DNA from: Peredibacter starrii
GTDB taxonomy: Bacteria; Bdellovibrionota; Bacteriovoracia; Bacteriovoracales; Bacteriovoracaceae
Reading direction: 5' to 3'
Length of the DNA stretch: 64,000 nucleotides
Assembly (NCBI RefSeq): GCF_034259205.1
Contig: NZ_CP139487.1
Location: forward strand, 2,542,001-2,606,000
Part shown: one piece after another, positions 36,429 through 45,273 of the stretch
How positions within the stretch are numbered: the stretch's first letter is position 1
Layout of the letters: the number at the start of each line of letters is the position of its first letter
Made by a program: the position numbers and the translations under genes
The notes under the pieces: generated by a model
Databases searched by the model: none
What the model was told of the DNA's origin: nothing
What the model saw: the letters and a program-made list of their open reading frames with translations, nothing else

Positions 36429-37839
36429 ATATTTATTCAACGGCATCAGATTCCGATTAACGTTGGTGTATTCGACGTTATTCGGTCTCTTCATCTGTGC
36501 TTTCGCCTACATCATCACAAACCAGTACCTGCAAGACGGCAGAGCTGATTTTGATCACGGCCTTTTTAACTACGCCATCGACCTTTCAGAACATTTAGAA
36601 GTCGATCATGCGGGCCTGAAGATTAACTTTACACTTCCAGCATCAGAAGACCGTAAGGCCTTCCCGTTCATGCTTCAAGAAACATATTATTTTGTGCGTT
36701 CCATTGATGGAAAAATTATTTCTCGTGGGGACGAAAAATCTCCCTTTGATGAAATCCCCTTTGATCCCACACTTCCGCGCAAAGAAGATTACACTCACCG
36801 CTTTTTTACTTTCAATTCAAATGACCTTCACTACCGGGCGGTGAATTTAAAAATCACAAATCGCTCCGGTAAAAAAGAAATGATCCTCCAGGTGGCCACT
36901 CCTTCGGACGCTCTGGAAGATCAGGAACGCCGCCATCTTGTCATGACGTCCCTCATGGTGCCGATCCTCATCCTTATTTCAAGTTTTGCTTCATATCTCA
37001 TTGCGGGAAATGCCCTGACTCCCATTAAGAGTCTGACGGACACCGCGAATAATATTGCGGCCAAAAACCTTTCTCTTAGAGTTCCTGAAGTGAACACTGG
37101 GGATGAGGTGGCAGAGCTTTCAAAGACCCTTAATAACCTTCTGGAGCGTTTAGAGAAGTCCTTTAAGGCCCAGGAGCATTTCGTATCTAACGCCAGTCAC
37201 CAGCTCAATACTCCCCTTGCCATCATTAAGGGAGAGCTGGATGTTCTTGAATCAAAACCTCGCAACATCGAAGACTATGTTCGTTTTCAAAAATCTCTTC
37301 GCGAAGAGATCAGTCGTCTGATTGAACTTGTGGCCAACATGCTTCTTGTTTCTCGAGTAGAATCAGGTCTGGAAAACTTTATTTTTAACCCGCAAAGAAT
37401 TGATGATCTTCTGCTTACGACTTCATCACGACTGGCCTATAAGTCTCGCGAAAAGAAAGTCACAGTTCGGTTTAATATTTCAGAAGATATTCCGCCTGAA
37501 AGCTTAACCGTAATGGGCGAAAAGCAACTTCTCGATAGCTTGTTTGAAAATATTTTAGATAACGCCATCAAGTACACGCCGGAAAATAGTACGATTCAAA
37601 TCGACATCAAGATTGTTAACGGAAAACTTGAAGTTTGGATCCAGGATGAAGGGCCCGGTATTCTTGGGGATTTCGAAGAGTTCCTTACTAAGCGTTTTCA
37701 CCGAGGCCCTGGAATCAGTATTCCAGGTACCGGAATTGGCCTTCCTATCGCTAACCGTATCGCCGGATACCACAATGCCCAAATTCTTTATGAGCGCCCT
37801 GGCCAAAGAGGCAGTCGATTCATCGTTCGCTTCAATTAA
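36421..37839 (+). CDS. Membrane sensor histidine kinase
   Basis: A 472-residue kinase with two membrane helices (about 12-33 and 173-195) flanking a periplasmic sensor of about 135 residues. HAMP, HisKA and HATPase domains follow. The phospho-acceptor is His260 in SNASHQLNTPLAI, with HQLNTP in place of the usual HELRTP. The ATP lid shows NILDNAIKYTP, DEGPGI and GTGIGLPIA. It starts with TTG inside the response-regulator gene, so the two are co-translated. The signal is unknown. Confidence 0.9.
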   Translation: MTRYLFNGIRFRLTLVYSTLFGLFICAFAYIITNQYLQDGRADFDHGLFNYAIDLSEHLEVDHAGLKINFTLPASEDRKAFPFMLQETYYFVRSIDGKIISRGDEKSPFDEIPFDPTLPRKEDYTHRFFTFNSNDLHYRAVNLKITNRSGKKEMILQVATPSDALEDQERRHLVMTSLMVPILILISSFASYLIAGNALTPIKSLTDTANNIAAKNLSLRVPEVNTGDEVAELSKTLNNLLERLEKSFKAQEHFVSNASHQLNTPLAIIKGELDVLESKPRNIEDYVRFQKSLREEISRLIELVANMLLVSRVESGLENFIFNPQRIDDLLLTTSSRLAYKSREKKVTVRFNISEDIPPESLTVMGEKQLLDSLFENILDNAIKYTPENSTIQIDIKIVNGKLEVWIQDEGPGILGDFEEFLTKRFHRGPGISIPGTGIGLPIANRIAGYHNAQILYERPGQRGSRFIVRFN

Positions 37840-38205
37840 GGCTAAGCATTAGAAAGTAGATAGTTCTTACCAAACATCACAAACTTTATTTGATCCCAAT
37901 TGCTCGGGCTTTTCTAAACAAATTCTCCAATGATTTAGACAACTTGCATCTTGTAGCAATTTGCCCAAGAACCCCAATTTTCCCCTAAAAACTAACCTCA
38001 TTTTCTGAGTTAACCTCTGAATTTTTCTACTCAAATCTCCTGTCACGGAAATTGCATAGAGGCACGTGGACTTTAGGGCCCCAAATGCATTGCCTATCAT
38101 TTTTACATTCTTAAGGGGTTATGCATGCGCAGCGTCTTAAAATTCGCTACACTGCAGCACGAATTAAAAACGATTTAATTTTTCGATATTTTCGGAGAGG
38201 TCATT
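37840..38205. other. 366-base gap before the ATP-grasp fusion operon
   Basis: AT-rich with no convincing gene. An inverted pair AATTCG (38141-38146) and CGAATT (38160-38165) lies 40-65 bases before the GTG start and could be an operator. I see no clear -35/-10 pair. A minus-strand frame at 37867-38100 lacks coding character. Confidence 0.4.
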
Positions 38206-41200
38206 GTGATTAAAGTGAAAAATCAACGTCGGAAACTAGAGCCTTACAATCCGAACCTTGGGTTCATTGGAAGCGTTAAAGTCGATGTGGCCAATTACAT
38301 TTTCTCATCAAGGAGAAAAAGGGCCCCCTATAATCACTCGAAAGCTCTGGTAAAAAATCTACTCTCTCGTGAAGTCTCTGTTCACTTGAAAGAGTCGCAG
38401 AACCTTACGAAGTTCATTCGTAAACGCGATCTTACTTTCCAAAAATCAGACGCCAACGGGAACTACAAAATCTTTACGGTTCCATGTACGACTACGATCG
38501 TTCCGTTACAAAAATCAGTTTATAACACGATTGAGAAAGCGGCCCAGTCGCTTATCGTTTCTCTTCGTTGTGTGATCCAGGACATCTACGGTTCTAAGTC
38601 TGTGAAGGACTCTCCATTCGTGAAGTCTCTTCCAGTTGAAATTCGTAAAATCTTCGTAGACGCCATCATGGAGTCTCCGAACTATTTCCCACAACTCCAC
38701 CACCCGAACATGAAGAAATATCCTTTCTTCGATAACGTGGGTCTGGATCTGGTTTTGATCGAAGATTACCTTGAGCAATCAAAGAACTTCGAAAAACTTC
38801 TTAAGGCAAAAAAGACCTCGAAGCTTCCAGAGCTTCCGTTCCGTATCCTTGAGTTGAATGCAGGAGCTCCATCTGGTGCTTCAAACAACATGAACGTACT
38901 TGAGGGCCACTACGAGCAGAACCCTGAGGTTCTAGAATCAATGGGCAAGATGATGCCTAACGATCACTTTCAGGTTCTTGCCGACACTTATAAATCTCTA
39001 GGTGAAGACTGGACCGGTGTAAAAGACGGTATTCAAGTTATTCTACCTCCAGGTGGTATGAACGGTGCCGCTCCTGAGATCCACAACCTTGCTGCTTACT
39101 CTGGTCTTGTTTACGCTGATCCTGTTCAGCTTTTCCAGGACGAGAAAGGTTATATCCGTCTTCGTACGATCAATGGTTCTAATCCGATCGTAACGGCGAT
39201 CTACTCTCGTATTAATGCTGATTCTGCTCTCTTCGATGTGGATAAGGGCATTATCCTTCGTGACCCTGATACGAATGAGCCAATCTACCTTCGCGATTCA
39301 CTTAAACTTGGTGAAGAAGGTGAAGCTCCAATGGTTCTTGATGTTAATGGTGATCCTATTCCTCTTCAATCAGACTACGCAGTTCCAGGTCTTCTGGATG
39401 CTATTTTGAATAAGAAGATCTATATGGGTGGATTAAACCGTATCCTGGATAACAAAATTATCCTGGCGGCCCTAACTACATATGCTCCTAAGTTCTTCGC
39501 TCCTAAGCTTAAAGAACTTGGAATCGCAACTAATGGCCCAAAGATCACTCCCCCTGAAACTCTTCCTCCTAAGAAAGAGTCAGTGAAAGTGATTGAGAAG
39601 AACATGGATGAGTGGGTAATTAAAGCACCTAACCTATCTGGTGGTTCAGGTATCTACATCATGAAGACTCTTTCTGACGAAGCGAAGAAAGAAGTCATGA
39701 ACATGATCAAGAAGAACCCTTCTCACTACGCTTATCAGAAGCTAGTAAAGATCGCTCGTATTCCAGTGGCGATGAAAGATAAGAAAGGTTCTCGTTTTGC
39801 GAACCTTGCGGCCGATATTCGTCTATGGGTGTTCTACGGCGGTGGAGCCAAGGCACTTCCAAAGATGACTCACAACGCTCTTGTCCGTTACGCTCCTGAA
39901 GAGAAAGGACCGATGAGTTCTATCGTGAATACTTCGAAAGGCGGCGGTTATGCTCCGTTCGTGGTGGTTGATGATACAAATTCTTCTGAATCAGTAACTG
40001 CAGCTGAGTACATTAAACAAAAGACTCCGGTTCCTCTACAAACTCACCTTCCGATGTTTGTGGCGGCCCAGTTGATTCAGGTTTCTCGTCTAGCGACTGA
40101 GATCTACAATCACCTCAAAAACAATACGGCCGATAGCTATACACTGCTTGGTCTGGCCCTATCACTTAAGACTCAGTGCCGTGAGGTTCTTTCGTTCCTT
40201 AACCCACGCGCCATTGAGCCGGTTTACAAGATCATTGATGTTCTTGAGGCAAAACAAGCGACAATGGAAATTGCTGCTTTCTTCGAGAAGATCAATACAA
40301 ACCAGATTCAACTCGTGACAACACTAGAGCGTCTTGAATCGAAGAACAAGCTTCCGAAGGGCTTCCGTGACATGATGGATGAGCTTCTGGTTCTGGACCA
40401 GGACATCGTGTACCAGAACTACACAGAAGAAAACCGTAAGCATGACCGCAAGATTCTGAAAAATCTTAAAGCGTCTCTTCTAGAAAAAGCAGGAACGAAT
40501 AAGAAACTTCTGGCAGAATACAATCTTCTGATCTCTGCCCTTCGCGGTAGCATTGAGGCCTCTTTCCCACGTGAATTGGTCACAGGAAAAACGGCCATCA
40601 ACATGATGAAGCTGATTGATACTTTCATGAACATGGTGAGAGAGCGTCTTCAAAACTCTGAAAAGGCGATCGAGTTCGCAAAACTTTTCACTGTTGAGAC
40701 GGTTCACCCTGAACTTAAATTTGAAACTTTTGGTCTTTCAGAAGAAAGCCTTAAAAAGACCTCTGGCTTCTTGTCTGCTTCTCAAAAAGAGTTTGCCACT
40801 GGTGAGCTTCTAACTGAATCAGACTATATCCCTGAGCACATCAAGACCGCTCGTGCTGCCTGGATGAAGATCGAAGCTGAGGCGAAGAAGCTTTCAGCTG
40901 AGAAGAGAAATGCCTTCTTAAATAAAAAGCGCACAGCTCACTTTAAAGAGTTCCCTTTCCTTGCTCGCATGAGCGAGATCATGAACTCTCGTCGCGTGGG
41001 TGTAAAAGATCTGATTGAACTTATGCCGGCCATGCCGTACGCCAAGTACAATCTGGAACAATTTGCCAAGAAACAGGGCCTGACTCTCGAAGGTCTGTTT
41101 GTTAATGAACTGACTCCGAATAAGATCTCAATCCTATCGGGCCAGAAAATCCGTGAAAATCACCTGTCGGCCCGTGAGGACGCTGGTGAGTGTTTTGCTA

Positions 41201-41967
41201 AAAAACGTAAATCACATGGTCTGTTCTCAGACTCAGATATCTTTATCTGGATCAGAAAAGAGCTTGATCCTCTGACTCAGATCTATACTGCTGGTCACGA
41301 GGTGATTCACTACCATCAGATTGAAGAGACAACTAAGCTTGAAGCTCGCGCTCTTTCTGACGGTGCTATTGCTCAGGCCTACTTCTTAAACTTCTACGGA
41401 AACTTCCTGGGAGTTTCGGCCGCTTCTCTTGAGGGTCTTTCAGTAGACATCTCAGTTGAACGTCAGCCGCTTTATGGTCTAGCTGATCGAATTGTGCCTT
41501 ACTTCTTCACGAACCTCATCACTGAGATTCGTGATGGTATCAATAGCTCTCGCGAAGACTACGATGCGATCCTGAATAAATATGGCTCACTCTTCGGTTA
41601 TATGATGCCGAACTCTAACCAAGTTAAGGTGAAGGCCCTACAGGAAATCATTCCGGCACTGGAAAACGCCAAGAACATTCTCTTTGCTAAAGAGCTTGGT
41701 CTTGAAATCGGTTGGGACGAAATTCGCTCGGCCCTTCCATCTGCAAACGACATGCAGATTAAGTTAAATACGCCAAAAATCATGAGGGCCATTAAGAAAG
41801 CTCGTCCTGATTATGAAGCATTGACCGCCATTGGAAACCATCAGTTCTACGGTGTGAGTTTCGCCCGTAAACTTGAGCTTTCAAAATCGATCACACTACG
41901 TCCGATTTTGAGCACGATTTCCCTTGGAAATAGTTACAACCAAACTCAACAGCAGCAGCAACAGTAA
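38206..41967 (+). CDS. Giant fusion protein: circularly permuted ATP-grasp-like half plus C-terminal HExxH domain
   Basis: A 1253-residue protein without signal peptide. The N-terminal half has motifs I associate with circularly permuted ATP-grasp ligases (DUF404/DUF407 group): LELNAGAPSGASNN (215-228), VILPPGGMNGAAPEIHNLAAYSG (two parts, 278-300), IKAPNLSGGSGIYIM (472-486), and DIRLWVF with NTSKGGGYAPFVVV (537-588). A helical middle (about 610-900), reminiscent of the alpha-E partner domain, follows. Near the end TAGHEVIHYH (HEVIH 1031-1035) is a zinc-protease-type motif. The last residues are a run of glutamines. The start is GTG after GGAGAGG. Enzymatic roles (peptide-bond ligation, proteolysis) are inference. 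It heads a three-gene unit. Confidence 0.8.
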   Translation: MIKVKNQRRKLEPYNPNLGFIGSVKVDVANYIFSSRRKRAPYNHSKALVKNLLSREVSVHLKESQNLTKFIRKRDLTFQKSDANGNYKIFTVPCTTTIVPLQKSVYNTIEKAAQSLIVSLRCVIQDIYGSKSVKDSPFVKSLPVEIRKIFVDAIMESPNYFPQLHHPNMKKYPFFDNVGLDLVLIEDYLEQSKNFEKLLKAKKTSKLPELPFRILELNAGAPSGASNNMNVLEGHYEQNPEVLESMGKMMPNDHFQVLADTYKSLGEDWTGVKDGIQVILPPGGMNGAAPEIHNLAAYSGLVYADPVQLFQDEKGYIRLRTINGSNPIVTAIYSRINADSALFDVDKGIILRDPDTNEPIYLRDSLKLGEEGEAPMVLDVNGDPIPLQSDYAVPGLLDAILNKKIYMGGLNRILDNKIILAALTTYAPKFFAPKLKELGIATNGPKITPPETLPPKKESVKVIEKNMDEWVIKAPNLSGGSGIYIMKTLSDEAKKEVMNMIKKNPSHYAYQKLVKIARIPVAMKDKKGSRFANLAADIRLWVFYGGGAKALPKMTHNALVRYAPEEKGPMSSIVNTSKGGGYAPFVVVDDTNSSESVTAAEYIKQKTPVPLQTHLPMFVAAQLIQVSRLATEIYNHLKNNTADSYTLLGLALSLKTQCREVLSFLNPRAIEPVYKIIDVLEAKQATMEIAAFFEKINTNQIQLVTTLERLESKNKLPKGFRDMMDELLVLDQDIVYQNYTEENRKHDRKILKNLKASLLEKAGTNKKLLAEYNLLISALRGSIEASFPRELVTGKTAINMMKLIDTFMNMVRERLQNSEKAIEFAKLFTVETVHPELKFETFGLSEESLKKTSGFLSASQKEFATGELLTESDYIPEHIKTARAAWMKIEAEAKKLSAEKRNAFLNKKRTAHFKEFPFLARMSEIMNSRRVGVKDLIELMPAMPYAKYNLEQFAKKQGLTLEGLFVNELTPNKISILSGQKIRENHLSAREDAGECFAKKRKSHGLFSDSDIFIWIRKELDPLTQIYTAGHEVIHYHQIEETTKLEARALSDGAIAQAYFLNFYGNFLGVSAASLEGLSVDISVERQPLYGLADRIVPYFFTNLITEIRDGINSSREDYDAILNKYGSLFGYMMPNSNQVKVKALQEIIPALENAKNILFAKELGLEIGWDEIRSALPSANDMQIKLNTPKIMRAIKKARPDYEALTAIGNHQFYGVSFARKLELSKSITLRPILSTISLGNSYNQTQQQQQQ

Positions 41968-41986
41968 GTTCTGCAGGATTTAAGTT

Positions 41987-44218
41987 ATGAGACTCGAACT
42001 ACTGACAGCTGATATTCCAAAACTCCAACCGTTTCTGGAAACTGTTTTCCAGGACGGTGGTAAGAAGCTTTACGCCATTGATGGTGTAGTGACTCCTATC
42101 CGTAATATGGGTGGGCTTTCGGGCTTTGAATACAAGGAAGATGGCCTCATTGGTGAATTGAAAGTGGGCCTCATTCTTGGTGGAACCGGCTACGTCTTAA
42201 AACGCATTCTTAGAAACAGTGGCGAAGAATATGAGCGCTATGATTACTTCAACGTTCAAGGGGACATCACGTTCACTTCGGACAAAGAAGCTCTCAAGGC
42301 CGCCATTCCAGATTTCCATGAAATGGATCTCACTTGTCCAATCCTAAACCACTTCTACAATTTCCTTTCCATGGAATATAAGAACGCGGCGGAAGGAAAA
42401 ACTAATACTCAGATCGTAAATTCTGTTGAGCAGCTTTTAAAAACTGCCTACAACTCTAAGCTTATTCGTATTTCTATCCGCGAACGCGCCGATGATCCGG
42501 CGATTAACAACATCTACAACAAGATCCTTGCTGCTGAAATGGACCCGGTTCTTACCTGGGAAGAGCGTCAACTGGTTTTCAAGAATTATAAAGTTGATCT
42601 CAAAAGAATTGTTGATACCAAGGTTCGTGCTCACAAATTAAATAAGACCCGCATGAAGCTCGCTCTTCTGAGAAAAGACGGCGGAAACTTCATGGCCCGT
42701 ATCATTGCCCGTCCTGTAAACAACGCCAAGGGACTTCTCTATCGTTATACTGTGGGCAAGGTCATTTGGTTCTTCCAGACAGTGAAAAACAATCTGGGCT
42801 ACTCGATCGCTTTAGCGGTTTATGGACCGTTCACATACTATTTTATTACGATGCCAATGAACCCGCATGCGATGCAGGCGGTAGGACGTGTACGCGCGAC
42901 TTATCTTGAAGTTAAAACTGAAATCATGCAGATTCTTGATAAGAGCGATGTGGCGATCAATGATATGCGCAGTAAATCTGCCATTGCGACCACGACAACT
43001 CCTGCTCCTACGCTTCCGGTTCAGGCGACTGATACGGTATCAACCAAGAGCGCAGCTCCGGCCAATAATAATGACTTCATCATGGCCAATATTATCAATC
43101 CATCTGAAGTGACAAATGGAAAAGTTGACTCACTTCTGGTGAGTTTGGGTGATGGCGCGACTGAGAAGGCCAAGCCATCTATCTTAAACATGCTTTTATC
43201 AACTGACTCAGACCAAGTGAATAAGACCTCTTGGAGTGAGCGTATGAGTAACTTTAAGCAGCTTCAAATCGCCTACGAAGAGAACATTGAATACGCCTCA
43301 CGTATGGGCCGTCTTGAGCAGCTAGAAACTCAATATAACTTCCCGATGCAGGTAGAAGCGACTTGGGAAGAACTCGAGCGCTATAACAATCTTATTTTCA
43401 AACTTCGCGAAGAAAATCCAAATATGTCGGCGAAGATGAAGCAATATCTCTTCAACGAGATCAACCGTACCCAGCAGCTTGAGCTTTATCTTTGGGATAG
43501 AATGTCGCGCTTTATCCTCGATCAAATCTACGTAATGCTCGATCAAGACAAAGAACAAAAGCGTAGTGACTACTACGTGGGCCGCTCATTTGTGTTCATG
43601 GAAGAGATGACTAATATTCTTTCATGGCGTTACAAGGATTTCAAAAAGCCAGAGGGCTATGACAAGATCCAAAAACTTGCTGAGTTTTATTCAAATGCTC
43701 GCAAAGAACATGGAACTGTGCTGAAGAACCTTCAGGCAAACTCTGATTTGTTTAAACAGAAAAATGTTTATGACACAAAAGAGTTCCGCAGCTATATGAA
43801 GCGTCAGTGGGAAATCCTATTCTTACAGAACTCGAAAGCAGAAGAAGCTTCGAATATGGGTCTGAATATGTACATCTGGTCTGTGCGAAACACAGTATGG
43901 ATTCTTCAGTCGATCTATTCAGCGAAGCGTGAAGAGCTGGCACTTCTGATCAAGCGCGATGTCTCAGGACAAGCATTGACACCGGCCGAGATGCTCAGTC
44001 GTTCAAAAGCAAATATGCTCTTCGAGACCCTTCTCCACAATCTCACTCTTGAGTACGTGGGGATCAGAGAGGAGATCATGAATCGTCTCGGAAAAGATAT
44101 TGAATCAACTCAGAGAATGATCGTGATCGACAACTTGAAAGAGTTTTTATCAGACCGGGAAAAATTAGATAACCTCGGCGTGGCCCAAAACCAAAAAACC
44201 GCAGGACACACTCTATGA
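41987..44218 (+). CDS. Unknown 743-residue protein with one transmembrane helix
   Basis: I recognise no family. The first 260 residues are a soluble alpha/beta-looking region (GLSGFEYKEDGLIGELKVG...RYDYFNVQGDITF) with many charged helices after it. One hydrophobic segment lies at about 270-290 (GYSIALAVYGPFTYYFITMPM). A Thr/Ala/Pro-rich flexible linker follows (about 332-362). The C-terminal half is a long helical, partly coiled-coil region. With no signal peptide, the N-terminal part is probably cytoplasmic and the C-terminal part periplasmic, or the reverse. It lies 19 bases after the ATP-grasp fusion gene and overlaps the barrel gene, so it could bridge the two. Confidence 0.7.
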   Translation: MRLELLTADIPKLQPFLETVFQDGGKKLYAIDGVVTPIRNMGGLSGFEYKEDGLIGELKVGLILGGTGYVLKRILRNSGEEYERYDYFNVQGDITFTSDKEALKAAIPDFHEMDLTCPILNHFYNFLSMEYKNAAEGKTNTQIVNSVEQLLKTAYNSKLIRISIRERADDPAINNIYNKILAAEMDPVLTWEERQLVFKNYKVDLKRIVDTKVRAHKLNKTRMKLALLRKDGGNFMARIIARPVNNAKGLLYRYTVGKVIWFFQTVKNNLGYSIALAVYGPFTYYFITMPMNPHAMQAVGRVRATYLEVKTEIMQILDKSDVAINDMRSKSAIATTTTPAPTLPVQATDTVSTKSAAPANNNDFIMANIINPSEVTNGKVDSLLVSLGDGATEKAKPSILNMLLSTDSDQVNKTSWSERMSNFKQLQIAYEENIEYASRMGRLEQLETQYNFPMQVEATWEELERYNNLIFKLREENPNMSAKMKQYLFNEINRTQQLELYLWDRMSRFILDQIYVMLDQDKEQKRSDYYVGRSFVFMEEMTNILSWRYKDFKKPEGYDKIQKLAEFYSNARKEHGTVLKNLQANSDLFKQKNVYDTKEFRSYMKRQWEILFLQNSKAEEASNMGLNMYIWSVRNTVWILQSIYSAKREELALLIKRDVSGQALTPAEMLSRSKANMLFETLLHNLTLEYVGIREEIMNRLGKDIESTQRMIVIDNLKEFLSDREKLDNLGVAQNQKTAGHTL

Positions 44219-45273
44219 AAATCAATCGGAAAGGACTCTCTTCACAGATTCTCATCGCGGCCATGGCCGGCTCAGTTCTGATGTTCATGCTTCAAGCGGC
44301 GCGAGCTCAATCAAACGATCAGGCCCTGCAGAACATGCAGAGTAACAACAGCAGTAATGCGGCCCTGGCACAGGCATCAGGTGCAAACCAAACTTACCAA
44401 AGCTCGAACACGGGCCAGGTTCTTCAAATCGGCATGCCTCAGAAAAGTCTTGGCCGCCGTCTTTGGGAGAACACTTCCCTCTCATACTATCAACAGTTCC
44501 TCGGACCTACTGCCGCTGGCGGTGGTAACACGTACAACGTGTTCCAGGAGGGTCTAGATACTCCAAACTCGGGCTTTGCTCCTATGCAAAGTTTCCATGC
44601 TGTGAACCTTCGTCACCAGATCAATACTGACTGGGCAGTGGGTGCGACTCTTTCAGCGGCTAACGGATATACTAAAGAAGTTAATAATAAAGATCGTAGC
44701 GGCGGCACTTTCACTAACAGACCTGATAGTGAGTTCTTCAACGCCCGCGCCTATGTGAGTCTACCGTCTCTTCGTTTTGCGGCCGGTACACTTTTCTCAA
44801 CTCTTTCATATGAATTCCCGACTTCGGAAATTTCGAAAGATGATGAAATGCGCTTTGGTTGGGTGGCCTCGAATAGTTTTGCTTTCAATCTACCGAACCT
44901 TCACTGGAACGTAGGTCTTATGAGTCAGATCTATCGTATTTATTATAATAATAACGTGAAGGCCGCTCCATTCGTTGGTGGTAGACCAACTGCTCTTCAA
45001 ACGATGATTGTGAGTGGTGGTCCTTATGCCAACTATCGCTTCAACGATAAGTGGCAAGTGGGTTCAGTGATCACAATGGACTGGGACCAGCGTGGTGCTC
45101 AGACGGGTTCACGTGACTTCAACAACAACCTTTCTCACAGAGGAAGACTGTCGCTGACGTATTTCCCTCAGCAGATCAAGTATCTTCAAAGTGTAGGATT
45201 GTTCTCTCAGGCGCTTTTGAAGTTCCGTCCGGAAACGACGGCCTTTGGTGCTGACTTCGCTGTTCGCTTCTAG
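44215..45273 (+). CDS. Outer-membrane beta-barrel protein
   Basis: A 352-residue protein with a signal peptide (LIAAMAGSVLMFMLQAARA-Q) and an Asn/Gln/Ser-rich stretch of about 40 residues. A series of alternating amphipathic strands follows (for example SFHAVNLRHQINTDWAVGATLSAA). The end is FGADFAVRF, with the C-terminal Phe typical of BAM-assembled barrels. About 12 strands are plausible. It overlaps the preceding gene by four bases (ATGA), completing a cytoplasm / inner-membrane / outer-membrane set. Its stop codon shares a CTAG palindrome with the convergent L,D-transpeptidase gene. Function unknown: pore, adhesin or structural link. Confidence 0.75.
   Translation: MKINRKGLSSQILIAAMAGSVLMFMLQAARAQSNDQALQNMQSNNSSNAALAQASGANQTYQSSNTGQVLQIGMPQKSLGRRLWENTSLSYYQQFLGPTAAGGGNTYNVFQEGLDTPNSGFAPMQSFHAVNLRHQINTDWAVGATLSAANGYTKEVNNKDRSGGTFTNRPDSEFFNARAYVSLPSLRFAAGTLFSTLSYEFPTSEISKDDEMRFGWVASNSFAFNLPNLHWNVGLMSQIYRIYYNNNVKAAPFVGGRPTALQTMIVSGGPYANYRFNDKWQVGSVITMDWDQRGAQTGSRDFNNNLSHRGRLSLTYFPQQIKYLQSVGLFSQALLKFRPETTAFGADFAVRF

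Noticed and set aside
37867-38100. Minus-strand open frame in the gap before the ATP-grasp fusion gene
   Set aside because: No ribosome site, no domain or signal, and unlikely residue composition; treated as non-coding.
38515-40707. Several reverse-strand open frames within the ATP-grasp fusion gene
   Set aside because: They are antisense to a long gene with consistent codon bias and have no ribosome sites or recognisable products.
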